The translations under genes and the position numbers were made by a program. DNA of 64,000 nucleotides, taken from NCBI GenBank assembly GCA_045221575.1, contig JBGUWU010000012.1:1-64000 (forward strand). The letters run 5' to 3'. Below, piece after piece: positions 23,893-33,260 of this stretch. Source of the DNA: Scybalousia_A sp045221575 (GTDB taxonomy: Bacteria > Bacteroidota > Bacteroidia > Bacteroidales > P3). The notes under the pieces were generated by a model that did not search any database, was not told the origin of the DNA, and was given only the letters and a program-made list of their open reading frames with translations. Numbering within the stretch: the first letter of the stretch is position 1; each line of letters begins with the position of its first letter.

Positions 23893-25290
23893 ATGGCTAA
23901 AGAGAGAGCAAATTTCGGAACAAAACTTGGTATCATTTTAGCTACAGCAGGCTCAGCTGTAGGTTTAGGAAATGTATGGCGTTTTCCTTATGTAACAGGT
24001 CAGAATGGTGGTGCGGCTTTTTTATTAATATATATAGCATTCGTTATTATTATGGGCGTACCATGTATGCTTAACGAGTTTATCATTGGGCGTAAAGCAC
24101 AGGCTAATACTGCACGTGCCTATTCCAAACTTGCAAACGGTACTCCTTGGAAACTAATAGGTATTTTAGGAGTTTTTACCGGCTTTATGATTACAGGATA
24201 TTATGTTGTTGTTTCTGGCTGGTGCTTACAATATATCTACGCATCTATAGCAGGACATCTAAACAGTGATGCAACATACGTAAAAACATATTTTGACACC
24301 TTTGCTACTAATCCATGGAAACCTATCTTATGGTTAGTAATATTTATGTTGATATGTCATTTTATCGTTTCAAAAGGTGTAGAGAAAGGTATTGAGAAAA
24401 GTTCTAAGTTGATGATGCCTTTATTATTTATTTTATTGATTGTTATAGCTATATCTTCATGTTTATTGCCAGGAGCAAACAGAGGACTTTCATTTTTGTT
24501 TAAACCAGATTTTTCAAACGTAGATAGCAAAACATTTTTAGGTGCTTTAGGACAAGCGTTTTATTCATTAAGTCTTGGTATGGGTTGCTTATGTACATAC
24601 GCCAGCTATTTTAAAAGAGATACTCACCTCACTAAGTCAGCAGCACAGATTGTTAGCATAGACACACTTATAGCTGTTCTTGCTGGCATTATGATATTTC
24701 CGGCTTTCTTTGCAAGTTATCCTGATGCTGCGAATAAGTTAGCTAATCCTGAATTGGCAAGTCAATACTCCGGACCTGGTTTAGTGTTTATAACCTTGCC
24801 TAATGTGTTTCATCAAGCATTTTCCAGCGTTCCTTTAATCGGTGAATTGGTGGCAATACTCTTTTATGCTTTATTGTCATTGGCGGCACTAACATCATTA
24901 ATATCACTTCACGAAGTCAGCACTGCTTTCTTCCACGAAGAACTAAAAATATCAAGAAAAAAAGGAGCAGGAATTGTTACCATTCTTTGTACTGTGATAG
25001 GTGTGTTCTGTTCATTGTCTTACGGCGGTGGTCGTGAGTGGTTAGTCATCGCAGGTCAATCTGTATTCACTTGGTTTGATTTTCTTTCAGGTCAGATATT
25101 TCTACCAACAGGAGGTCTGCTAACCTGTTTATTCATCGGTTGGTATGTTCCAAAACATATTGTAAAAGACGAATTCACCAACCAAGGTACATTGCGCGGT
25201 CGTTTCTTTAATATATATATGTTTGCCGTTCGTTATGTATGTCCTATCTGTATCATACTTATCTTCCTTAATCAATTTGGCATAATATAA
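23893..25290 (+). CDS. Sodium-dependent transporter, NSS/SNF family
   Basis: A 465-aa membrane protein of the neurotransmitter:sodium symporter family, which imports amino acids or related solutes with Na+. The TM1 signature GTKLGIILATAGSAVGLGNVWRFPY is complete, including the Na+ and substrate contact region around AVGLGNVWRFP. TM6 is represented by LGQAFYSLSLGMGCLCTYASY. About eleven to twelve helices are present. The substrate cannot be told from sequence. A strong terminator shared with the convergent inositol phosphate synthase gene follows. Confidence 0.92.
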   Translation: MAKERANFGTKLGIILATAGSAVGLGNVWRFPYVTGQNGGAAFLLIYIAFVIIMGVPCMLNEFIIGRKAQANTARAYSKLANGTPWKLIGILGVFTGFMITGYYVVVSGWCLQYIYASIAGHLNSDATYVKTYFDTFATNPWKPILWLVIFMLICHFIVSKGVEKGIEKSSKLMMPLLFILLIVIAISSCLLPGANRGLSFLFKPDFSNVDSKTFLGALGQAFYSLSLGMGCLCTYASYFKRDTHLTKSAAQIVSIDTLIAVLAGIMIFPAFFASYPDAANKLANPELASQYSGPGLVFITLPNVFHQAFSSVPLIGELVAILFYALLSLAALTSLISLHEVSTAFFHEELKISRKKGAGIVTILCTVIGVFCSLSYGGGREWLVIAGQSVFTWFDFLSGQIFLPTGGLLTCLFIGWYVPKHIVKDEFTNQGTLRGRFFNIYMFAVRYVCPICIILIFLNQFGII

Positions 25291-25354
25291 AAAAAAGGAT
25301 TGTTGTCTTTTCAAAAAAAAGACTTCTATTCTTTTTTGTTTTATTAATAGTAAA

Positions 25355-25393
25355 AAATTAAGCCCGAAGCTTCACAGCTTTGGGCTTAATTGA
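25355..25393. terminator. Bidirectional terminator between the NSS transporter and inositol phosphate synthase
   Basis: AATTAAGCCCGAAGC pairs with GCTTTGGGCTTAATT around the loop TTCACA; A and T tracts flank both sides. Confidence 0.85.
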
Positions 25394-25419
25394 TTAATAA
25401 AACCTATGAAAAATAAAAA

Positions 25420-26571
25420 TTATTTCTTTACTTGTCCGCGTGTCATATCTGTTAATCTTCTTGCTGCTAACTCTCTACACTCAAACTCAGCTGCTTCAAA
25501 AGTCATTGGTTGAGGAGGAGTTTTTTGAGTGAAAGCACTTGCACCTCTTAGAGAACCACAAATACCTAACTCTCTTGCAACTTTAAGATAACGTATAGCG
25601 TCTATAACTACTCCTGCTGAATTTGGAGAATCTATAACAGACAAACGAGCATCAAATGTAACAGGAGAACCACCGAAACCTTCTAATTCCAAGTGGAAGT
25701 TTGCTATCTTGTTGTCTTTATAGTAAGCCATGTAGTTGCTTGGTCCAGCAAACAAGAATGAATCTCCAACAGGTATGCCTCTAATATCATTTTGACAACG
25801 GATAACGTTTTCTTTTGATATTTTCTTTGATTTCAATCTGTTTTGGTTAAGCATATTCATAAAGTCTGTGTTTCCACCAACGTTTTCTTGGATATGACAT
25901 TTAACTTTATGACCACGAGCAAAAGCCAACTCTTGTAGCATTTGAGAAAGAATACTTGCACCAAATTGAGATTTCATATCATCACCAATAATTGGTAAGC
26001 CGGCATCTATAAACTTCTGTTCCCATTCTGGATCGGAAGCGATGAAAACAGGAATACAGTTACAGAAAGCAACTCCTGCATCTATTGCACATTGAGCATA
26101 GAACTTAACGGCTTCTTCGCTACCTACAGGCATATAATCTATAAGTATGTCTGCTTTAGTTTCCTTTAACACCTTAACAACATCTACCTCTTGAGTTTCG
26201 TCATCAACAACAAAAGTAGTGTCTTGTGGATATTTTTCGTAGTCTAACATGTGTGCTGATACACCGTCTAAAACAGGGGCTTTCATCACAACAACGTTAC
26301 TTTTTGGGAACTTATCTGGATCTACTATGTTTATAGTACAATTTGGTTTTGCATAGATTGCTTTATCAAGAGTTTGTCCTACTTTTCTTTTATCTATATC
26401 AAAAGCGGCAACAATCTCTATATCTTGAGCTGTATATCCACCTATGCTTTTTGCCATCATACCTTCAGGAGCATTAGAGTCATTCTCCTTGTGAGAATAA
26501 TACTCCAAACCTTGTATAAGTGCAGATGCACAGTTACCGATTCCTGCAATAGCTATTCTAATTTTTTCCAT
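25420..26571 (-). CDS. ino1: Inositol-3-phosphate synthase
   Basis: This 383-aa enzyme converts glucose 6-phosphate to inositol 3-phosphate with NAD+. The N-terminus has the Rossmann glycine motif (IAIAGIGNCASALIQG); later motifs include VDDETQEVDVV, GDDMKSQFGASI and the conserved NVGGNTDFMN. The C-terminal SVIDSPNSAGVVIDAIR belongs to the catalytic domain. Bacteroidetes use inositol for phosphatidylinositol and inositol sphingolipids, but no CDP-alcohol transferase or phosphatase is adjacent, unlike the clustered inositol-lipid locus known in Bacteroides. Upstream lies a long A/T-rich gap containing the 21-bp repeat array A. Confidence 0.95.
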   Translation of the reverse strand: MEKIRIAIAGIGNCASALIQGLEYYSHKENDSNAPEGMMAKSIGGYTAQDIEIVAAFDIDKRKVGQTLDKAIYAKPNCTINIVDPDKFPKSNVVVMKAPVLDGVSAHMLDYEKYPQDTTFVVDDETQEVDVVKVLKETKADILIDYMPVGSEEAVKFYAQCAIDAGVAFCNCIPVFIASDPEWEQKFIDAGLPIIGDDMKSQFGASILSQMLQELAFARGHKVKCHIQENVGGNTDFMNMLNQNRLKSKKISKENVIRCQNDIRGIPVGDSFLFAGPSNYMAYYKDNKIANFHLELEGFGGSPVTFDARLSVIDSPNSAGVVIDAIRYLKVARELGICGSLRGASAFTQKTPPQPMTFEAAEFECRELAARRLTDMTRGQVKK

Positions 26572-26763
26572 TTTATTTACTTATATTTTATACAGATTAT
26601 TAATGCAATTTTTTTATTGTTTAATTTTCTTAGGTTTTAATGAATCTTAAACAATATCTTCCAAAATCTAAAGTGCAAAGATACAACTTTTTTTATACAT
26701 AATCTTTTTTTTTAATCTTTTTTTGGAGTAAAACTTTGTTTTTAACAAAAAGGCAAAAAAAAC
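26572..26763. other. A/T-rich intergenic segment
   Basis: The divergent gap between ino1 and the phosphodiesterase. This part is very A/T-rich with no reading frame; it presumably holds the leftward ino1 promoter. The repeat array follows. Confidence 0.4.
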
Positions 26764-26838
26764 ATCAACTTTTGTTTAACGAAAATCAACTCTTGTTCAA
26801 CCAAAATCAACTTTTGTTTTCTTAAAAGTTGATGTTTT
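26764..26838 (+). repeat. 21-bp repeat array A (3 units plus inverted copy)
   Basis: ATCAACTTTTGTT-like units begin at 26764, 26785 and 26806, exactly 21 bp apart. They are followed by the inverted copy AAAAGTTGATG (26824-26834) and six Ts. Any unit can pair with the inverted copy, the outermost one best. Confidence 0.85.
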
Positions 26839-26985
26839 TTCACTATAATCAAATGCTATTGACAACACTATCAAATTCATTTTTTTTATGACAATTATAA
26901 TAAAAGCAAGTACTTTTTAGTTTTAGATAATAAGAAAAATAGACAAACAAATTACTCTAAACTAAAATAGTTTTACATAAAGAAA

Positions 26986-27480
26986 ATGACAAGAGTCGGG
27001 GTTTTAAGTGATACTCATGGCAGAGTTGCAAAAGAAGTGTTGGAGTTTTTTAAAGATGTGGATATTATTTTGCACGCAGGCGACATTGGCAACACAAAAG
27101 TTTTAGACACCTTACGAGCAGAGAAAAAACTTGTGGCTGTGTATGGCAATTGTGATGATAAATACTTGGACGATGAAGTAAAAGGTATTATTTCGTTTAA
27201 GATAGAAGATGTTAAACTGTTAATGACTCACATTGGCGGTTACCCAAAACACTACAACAAAGACATAGTCCCTTACTTTGTAAGCGAAAAGCCCGATATT
27301 TTCATTTGCGGACACTCCCACATACTTAAAATAATGTATGATAAGGATTGGAACTTCCTTTTGATTAATCCGGGAGCCTGCGGTTATCAAGGATTTCATT
27401 TGGTTTGCACATTAGTCCGATTTGTTATTGACGGCAAAGAGATAAAAGATTTAGAAGTAATGGATTTCAATAAATTTTAA
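26986..27480 (+). CDS. YfcE/MJ0936-type metallophosphodiesterase
   Basis: A 164-aa calcineurin-like phosphoesterase. The metal-binding motifs are all present in order: GVLSDTHG, ILHAGDIGN, VYGNCDD, LMTHIGGYP and FICGHSHI. Related proteins (YfcE) hydrolyse phosphodiesters with Mn2+; the physiological substrate is unknown. The next gene starts 6 bp after its stop, so the two are likely co-transcribed. Confidence 0.9.
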   Translation: MTRVGVLSDTHGRVAKEVLEFFKDVDIILHAGDIGNTKVLDTLRAEKKLVAVYGNCDDKYLDDEVKGIISFKIEDVKLLMTHIGGYPKHYNKDIVPYFVSEKPDIFICGHSHILKIMYDKDWNFLLINPGACGYQGFHLVCTLVRFVIDGKEIKDLEVMDFNKF

Positions 27481-27486
27481 AAGCAA

Positions 27487-28389
27487 ATGTTGATAAAGAA
27501 ATATAAAGGTCTGCTTCTACCCTTGGCTATGATTCTCGGTGTGTTGTTTTTCAAGCAACTGCACATCTTTATTAACCTTGTACCTGTGCTTATATGTTTC
27601 ATATTGTTCTTTGCTTACAGTGGATTACATTTCAGAAGACTTAGATTTCAAAAGATAAATTTCATACTACTAAGCGTACATCTTATAAGTGCTATTGTTA
27701 TTTATGCATTATGCTATGTTGCCTTTGAACCTTTGGTTTCTAAAAGTATATTAGTAGGTTTAGTATGTCCTGTCGCAAGTTCCTCTTCGGCTGTGGTAAC
27801 TGTTTTAGGAGGAGATAGAGAAGTTAGCATCATGCACACTCTTTGCGATAATGCAATGTTAGTCGTTGTTGCTCCTATTATGTTTTCTTTGGCTGAAACA
27901 ACAGCAGATATGACTTTTATGCAATCTGTTTTAATTCTGTTAGCGAAAGTCTTTCCTATAATGATGTTTCCTTTCTTTGCGTTGATAATAATGAGAAGAT
28001 TTTTTCCAAGAGCTTCTTTTAAACTCTCAAAATACGACTGGTTGTCTATTCCTTTATGGTCTGTGGCTTTGATGATTAACTTTTCTAAAACAACTTTTGC
28101 TATCATTCACATGGGAAGTCAAGAGATAAGAAACATTGTCTTAATTGTTATTCTTTCGCTTGTCATGTGCATACTTCAATTCTTCTTTGGCAGAAAGATA
28201 GGCAAAGCATTCAATCATAGCATTGTCGGAGCTCAAGCCTTAGGTCAAAAAAATACAGGCTTAGGTATTTGGATGGCATATACATATTTTTCTAATCCAT
28301 TAACAACAATATATTGTGCAGGTTATTCTCTTTGGCAAAATATATTCAATAGCATACAAATGTATCTGCACGATACTAAAAAACATTAA
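27487..28389 (+). CDS. Bile acid:sodium symporter-like (BASS) membrane transporter
   Basis: A 300-aa protein with about nine hydrophobic helices. The segment GLVCPVASSSSAVVTVLGGD resembles the discontinuous TM4 motif of the BASS fold, and ALGQKNTGLGIWMAYTY resembles the TM9 crossover. Substrate unknown; members carry bile acids, pantoate and other organic anions. It follows the phosphodiesterase by 6 bp and precedes the DUF389 gene by 34 bp, forming a run of membrane genes. Confidence 0.75.
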   Translation: MLIKKYKGLLLPLAMILGVLFFKQLHIFINLVPVLICFILFFAYSGLHFRRLRFQKINFILLSVHLISAIVIYALCYVAFEPLVSKSILVGLVCPVASSSSAVVTVLGGDREVSIMHTLCDNAMLVVVAPIMFSLAETTADMTFMQSVLILLAKVFPIMMFPFFALIIMRRFFPRASFKLSKYDWLSIPLWSVALMINFSKTTFAIIHMGSQEIRNIVLIVILSLVMCILQFFFGRKIGKAFNHSIVGAQALGQKNTGLGIWMAYTYFSNPLTTIYCAGYSLWQNIFNSIQMYLHDTKKH

Positions 28390-28423
28390 GCAACGTTATA
28401 AAATAGAACAAAATATTTAAGTT

Positions 28424-29770
28424 ATGAATGATTCTTTTAGAAAAATAATTGTATTATTCAAGAAATACTTTGATTTAAGAACAGATAAAGAAAGTGAAGA
28501 AGGAACTATTATTGAGATAACCAAGGGCGTTAATTTCCGTGGTGCAAATCTTTGGATTCTTATCTTTGCTATTTTTCTTGCTTCTTTAGGATTAAATGTC
28601 AATTCAACGGCCGTTATTATCGGTGCTATGCTTATTTCTCCTCTGATGGGACCTATTGTTGGTATGGGATTAGCCGTTGGTATAAGAGATTTTGATCTAT
28701 TAAAACGTTCTTTTAGAAATTATCTTGTTGCAACTATAATAAGTGTTATCACGGCAACCATTTATTTTTTTGTTTCTCCTCTTTCAGAAGCTCAAAGCGA
28801 ACTACTTGCGAGAACATCACCTACTTTATATGACGTATTGATTGCATTATTTGGTGGAGCCGCAGGAATTATGGCTTTATGTAACAAAGGCAAAGGAAAC
28901 GTAATACCAGGAGTTGCCATTGCTACTGCTTTAATGCCTCCTCTATGTACTGCAGGCTATGGTTTGGCAACAGGTAAAATAGCTTATTTTCTTGGAGCTT
29001 TCTATTTGTTTTTCATCAACACTGTATTCATTGCCTTAGCCACTTATATTGGTGTAAGAAGTTTGCATTTCCATTATAAACAATCAGCAAATAAAGAACA
29101 AGAAAAAACTGTAAGAAAATACTTATTGGGTATTGTCATCATAACAGTAATACCTGCTTGCTTTATGACTTTAAACATAATTCAAAAAAGTCTCTTTGAA
29201 AACGATGTAAAGAATTTTATCAATAAAGAAATAAAACAAGCAGGAACTCAGATAATAAGTTTTGATACAAACAAATCTGACTCTACTCTTAGAATTGTTG
29301 CTGTTGGAAAAGAGATTGCAGACACTTCCATATTAAGAGCACAAAAGAGAATGCATTTTTATGATTTAAAAGATTATCATTTGCAAATCATTCAAGGTAC
29401 AAGCTCAAGTGAAATATCTCTATTAAAAGATGAGATTTTAAATAAGGGTAATGTTAATTATTCCAATCTATTGCAGGAAAGCCAAGAAAACCTACAGGCA
29501 ATGCAAACTCAGATTCAAGAATATCAAAAATACGAAAACATATCAAAAGAATTAAAAGAAGAAGTAAAGAGTTTGTTCCCTAAAGTTGAATTTATTGCTT
29601 TAGCTTCTGCTACTGAGATATATATAAACAAAGATAGTGTTGATAAAACACCTATTGCCGTTGTAGTTTTTGAAAACAACGACAAACCAAATGCAGAAGA
29701 GACTAAAAAACTTTCTCAATGGTTAAAAACAAGAACAAAATCTACGAATATAAAAGTAATAATAAAATAA
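28424..29770 (+). CDS. DUF389 (TIGR00341) integral membrane protein
   Basis: A 448-aa protein. The N-terminal half is a DUF389 membrane domain with about six helices and typical motifs (ASLGLNVNSTAVIIGAMLISPLMGPIVGMG, here residues about 47-76; IALFGGAAGIMAL; VAIATALMPPLCTAGYGLA). The C-terminal half (about 250-448) is soluble, charged and partly coiled coil (LLQESQENLQAMQTQIQEYQ). The family is widespread with no established function. tsaD starts 3 bp after its stop. Confidence 0.85.
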   Translation: MNDSFRKIIVLFKKYFDLRTDKESEEGTIIEITKGVNFRGANLWILIFAIFLASLGLNVNSTAVIIGAMLISPLMGPIVGMGLAVGIRDFDLLKRSFRNYLVATIISVITATIYFFVSPLSEAQSELLARTSPTLYDVLIALFGGAAGIMALCNKGKGNVIPGVAIATALMPPLCTAGYGLATGKIAYFLGAFYLFFINTVFIALATYIGVRSLHFHYKQSANKEQEKTVRKYLLGIVIITVIPACFMTLNIIQKSLFENDVKNFINKEIKQAGTQIISFDTNKSDSTLRIVAVGKEIADTSILRAQKRMHFYDLKDYHLQIIQGTSSSEISLLKDEILNKGNVNYSNLLQESQENLQAMQTQIQEYQKYENISKELKEEVKSLFPKVEFIALASATEIYINKDSVDKTPIAVVVFENNDKPNAEETKKLSQWLKTRTKSTNIKVIIK

Positions 29771-29773
29771 TTT

Positions 29774-30781
29774 ATGAGTAAATATATACTTGCTATAGAA
29801 TCTTCTTGTGATGATACTTCGGCAGCTGTTATCCAAGACAATTTTATTTGTTTAAGCAATGTTACTGCCTCACAAAAAGTACATGAAATCTATGGTGGAG
29901 TTGTACCTGAGTTAGCTTCACGAGCACATCAACAAAACATACTTCCTGTTGTTGAAGTAGCATTAAAAGAAGCTAAGATAACAAAAGAAGACTTATCTGC
30001 TATAGCATTTACAAGAGGACCTGGATTGTTAGGCTCTTTACTTGTAGGAGTTAGTTTTGCAAAAAGCATGGCTCAAGGTTTAAACATTCCAATAATAGAT
30101 GTTAATCACTTAGACGCTCACGTTTTAGCTCATTTTGTAAAAGATAGTGAAGAACAAGAAGTTCCTCAATTTCCTTATTTATGCCTTTTGGTTTCTGGAG
30201 GAAATACTCAGATAATAAGGGTGGATTCTGACAACAAAATGCAAGTTCTTGGAAAAACGATAGACGATGCTGCAGGAGAAACTATTGATAAGGCTGCAAA
30301 AATTCTTTCTCTTCCCTACCCTGGAGGACCTCATATAGATAGACTTGCAAAACAAGGACAACCAAAACTAAATTTTGCAAAAAGCCATATCAAAGGCTAT
30401 GATTATAGTTTTTCTGGTTTAAAGACAAGCATTCTTTATACTTTAAGAGACTGTTTAAAAGAAAACCCTAAATATATAGAAGAGAACATTGAAGATATTG
30501 CTTGTTCTGTACAAAAAGCAGTTGTTGATTCTCTATTGTCAAAATTTGAAAAAGCATTAAAAGATACAAAAATAAAGACCATTGCTTTAGCTGGAGGAGT
30601 TTCGGCTAATTCCTTGTTAAGAGAAAGATTTCAACAAATAGGAACAAAATATCATTGTAAGGTATTTATTCCTAAGTTTTCTTACACAACAGACAATGCT
30701 GCAATGGTTGGAGTTTGTGGTATGTTTAAGTTTCTCAGAGGAGATTTTGCTGACATGTCTTTAACTGCATACGCACGATAA
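29774..30781 (+). CDS. tsaD: tRNA N6-adenosine threonylcarbamoyltransferase
   Basis: TsaD transfers the threonylcarbamoyl group to A37 of ANN-decoding tRNAs, working with TsaB, TsaC and TsaE. The 335-aa protein has the ASKHA fold motifs ILAIESSCDDTSAAV, the metal-binding HLDAH (equivalent to H-x3-H), LLVSGGNTQI, a GETIDKAAK stretch and ALAGGVSANSLLRE. Length is normal. tsaB, tsaC and tsaE are not in the window. It is tightly packed between the DUF389 gene and aroK. Confidence 0.97.
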   Translation: MSKYILAIESSCDDTSAAVIQDNFICLSNVTASQKVHEIYGGVVPELASRAHQQNILPVVEVALKEAKITKEDLSAIAFTRGPGLLGSLLVGVSFAKSMAQGLNIPIIDVNHLDAHVLAHFVKDSEEQEVPQFPYLCLLVSGGNTQIIRVDSDNKMQVLGKTIDDAAGETIDKAAKILSLPYPGGPHIDRLAKQGQPKLNFAKSHIKGYDYSFSGLKTSILYTLRDCLKENPKYIEENIEDIACSVQKAVVDSLLSKFEKALKDTKIKTIALAGGVSANSLLRERFQQIGTKYHCKVFIPKFSYTTDNAAMVGVCGMFKFLRGDFADMSLTAYAR

Positions 30782-30799
30782 AATAAATATATTCTTATT

Positions 30800-31306
30800 A
30801 TGAAAATAGCTCTTGTCGGTTATATGTATTGTGGCAAAACTACGGTTGGAAAACGTATTGCTAACATACTAAACTTAGAGTTCAAAGACACAGATACTAT
30901 TATAGAATCTATTTGCAAAGAAAGTGTCAATGATATATTCAAGAATAAAGGAGAAGAGTTTTTTAGACAAAAAGAAAGAGAAGTACTTGTTCAACTTTTA
31001 CAAGAAGATAATATAGTTATAGCAACAGGTGGAGGCTTACCTTGCTACAAAGATAATATGCAATTAATAAAAGATAACTGCAAAAGCATATATCTTAAAC
31101 TCTCGCCTTCTCAAATTCTTTCCCGTGCTTTGGTTAGCAAGAAAAAAAGACCGCTGATTGAAAAAATACCCTCAGAAAAAAGACTTGAGTTTATTGAGAA
31201 ATCGTTACAGGAAAGAGAAATATATTATCAACAAGCGGATGTTTTTATTGGAGCATTATCCATTAGTAAGTTTGAGTTAGAGATGACATTAGAGTACTTG
31301 AAGTAA
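30800..31306 (+). CDS. aroK: Shikimate kinase
   Basis: A 168-aa kinase that phosphorylates shikimate in aromatic amino acid synthesis. The P-loop is GYMYCGKTTVGKRIA, followed by a DTD motif (FKDTDTIIE) and FRQKEREVL for shikimate binding. The conserved substrate loop ATGGGLPCY contains the GGG motif, and the lid includes RPLIEK. It follows tsaD by 18 bp. Confidence 0.95.
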   Translation: MKIALVGYMYCGKTTVGKRIANILNLEFKDTDTIIESICKESVNDIFKNKGEEFFRQKEREVLVQLLQEDNIVIATGGGLPCYKDNMQLIKDNCKSIYLKLSPSQILSRALVSKKKRPLIEKIPSEKRLEFIEKSLQEREIYYQQADVFIGALSISKFELEMTLEYLK

Positions 31307-31358
31307 GCAGAAAAACAAAATTTTAAATCGTTTAGATTCTTATTGATAAAAAATTTTG

Positions 31359-31366
31359 TAAATTTG
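31359..31366 (+). promoter_or_regulatory. parE: -7 promoter element for parE
   Basis: TAAATTTG matches TAnnTTTG, only 12 bp before the ATG at 31379, which implies a very short leader. It also supports the ATG at 31379 over an upstream in-frame ATG at 31343 that lies before the promoter element. Confidence 0.55.
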
Positions 31367-31378
31367 CACCTCATTATT

Positions 31379-33238
31379 ATGGACGAAGAAATAAGAAATA
31401 TAAAAGGCTACGGAGAAGACAGCGTCATAACTCTTGATTGGCATGAGCATATTAGATTACGCCCTGGTATGTATATAGGAAAGCTTGGCGATGGTGCTTC
31501 TGTTGATGATGGTATTTACGTTTTAGTTAAGGAGGTTATTGATAATTCTGTTGATGAGTTTGCTATGGGAAATGGCAAAACAATAGAAGTTAATATTGAT
31601 TATGAGTTAGGCAAAGTTAGGGTAAGAGATTATGGTAGAGGTATTCCTTTAGGCAAAACAATAGACTGCGTTGCTAAAATGAATACGGGTGCGAAATATG
31701 ATTCAAATACATTCAAGAAATCTGTAGGAATGAACGGAGTAGGAACAAAAGCTGTTAATGCTCTTAGTTCTTTTTTCAAGGTACAAAGTATTGTTGATGG
31801 TAAAACGAAGATAGCAGAGTTCTCTAAAGGAAAAATTACATCAGACTATCCTATTACAGAGTGTTCAGAACCTAATGGTACTATCATAGAATTTATTCCA
31901 GATAAAGAATTATTTGGAAACTTCTCTTATATCTCTGAGTATGTAGAGAAAATGATTTTGAACTATGCTTATCTAAATCAGGGTTTAACTCTTCTTTTCA
32001 ACGATAAAAAATATCGTTCTCCTAATGGTTTGTTGGATTTATTAAACAACAACATGGATTCTGAGCCTTTATATCCTGTAATTCACATAAAAGAAGATGA
32101 TTTTGAATTTGCTTTTACTCATTCGGACAAAGTGCTAACTGAGGAACATCATTCTTTTGTTAATGGACAAAACACCACACAAGGAGGAACTCATTTAGCT
32201 GCTTTCAGAGAGGCAATAGTAAGAGTAATGAAAGATTATTTCAAAAAAGATTACGAGCCTTCAGACATTCGTTCAGGAATAATATCAGCCATAAGTTTAA
32301 GAATAAAAGAGCCTGTCTTTGAATCACAAACAAAAACCAAACTTGGCAGTGTTGATTACGACAAAGAAAAAGGTATAACAGTAAGAAACTACATAAACGA
32401 CATAGTTAAACGCAGACTTGACAATTATTTACACATCAACGAACAAGTTGCAGAAGCTATTTTGCAAAAAGTTCAACGCAATGAAAAAGAAAGAAAAGGT
32501 CTGCAAAACGTTAAGAAGCTTGCTAAAGAAGGTGCTAAAAAAGCTTCCTTAACAAACAAAAAACTTAGAGATTGTCGCATACATTACAATAGTAAAGATG
32601 AAAGAAGATTAGAGACTACTCTTTTCATTACTGAGGGTAATTCTGCTTCTGGATCTATTACTAAGACAAGGGATCCTAATGTTCAGGCTGTATTTTCTTT
32701 AAGAGGAAAACCATATAATTCTTTTGGTGAAAGCAAAGAAATAGTATATAAAAACGAGGAGTTCAACCTTCTTCACAATGCTTTGAATATTGATGAAGAC
32801 ATGGATAACCTTAGATACAACAACATCGTTATTGCTACCGATGCTGACGTTGATGGTATGCATATCAGAATGCTTTTGATGACTTTCTTTTTACAATTCT
32901 TCCCTGATTTAGTTAAGAGTGGTCATGTTTACATCTTACAAACTCCTTTATTTAAGGTTAAGAACAAAAAACAGACTATTTACTGCTACACCGAACAAGA
33001 AAGAGATGATGCGGCAAAAAAACTAAAACAAGGAGTTGAAATATCTCGTTTCAAAGGTTTAGGAGAAATATCACCAGATGAGTTTGCAAACTTCATCGGC
33101 AAAGATATTCGTTTAGATCCGGTGCTATTAAACAAAGAATCCGGCATTTCAGACACTTTAAAATTCTTTATGGGTGCAAATTCTCCTAACAGACAAGAAT
33201 ATATTATAGACAATTTACGTTATGATGATATTGGTTAA
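31379..33238 (+). CDS. parE: DNA topoisomerase IV subunit B
   Basis: A 619-aa type IIA topoisomerase ATPase subunit. GHKL motifs: VDNSVDEF-type (EVIDNSVDEFAMG), RDYGRGIPLG and SVGMNGVGTKAVNALS. The TOPRIM domain shows EGNSASGSITKTRD, then ATDADVDGMHIR. The variant EGNSASGS, and the overall length, fit ParE of Bacteroidetes rather than GyrB. Start chosen at 31379 because the -7 element lies just upstream. The partner parC is not next to it: a secreted protein gene follows 22 bp downstream, whereas many Bacteroidetes keep parE and parC close. Confidence 0.93.
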   Translation: MDEEIRNIKGYGEDSVITLDWHEHIRLRPGMYIGKLGDGASVDDGIYVLVKEVIDNSVDEFAMGNGKTIEVNIDYELGKVRVRDYGRGIPLGKTIDCVAKMNTGAKYDSNTFKKSVGMNGVGTKAVNALSSFFKVQSIVDGKTKIAEFSKGKITSDYPITECSEPNGTIIEFIPDKELFGNFSYISEYVEKMILNYAYLNQGLTLLFNDKKYRSPNGLLDLLNNNMDSEPLYPVIHIKEDDFEFAFTHSDKVLTEEHHSFVNGQNTTQGGTHLAAFREAIVRVMKDYFKKDYEPSDIRSGIISAISLRIKEPVFESQTKTKLGSVDYDKEKGITVRNYINDIVKRRLDNYLHINEQVAEAILQKVQRNEKERKGLQNVKKLAKEGAKKASLTNKKLRDCRIHYNSKDERRLETTLFITEGNSASGSITKTRDPNVQAVFSLRGKPYNSFGESKEIVYKNEEFNLLHNALNIDEDMDNLRYNNIVIATDADVDGMHIRMLLMTFFLQFFPDLVKSGHVYILQTPLFKVKNKKQTIYCYTEQERDDAAKKLKQGVEISRFKGLGEISPDEFANFIGKDIRLDPVLLNKESGISDTLKFFMGANSPNRQEYIIDNLRYDDIG

Positions 33239-33260
33239 TAAGAAAAACAAGAACAATAAT

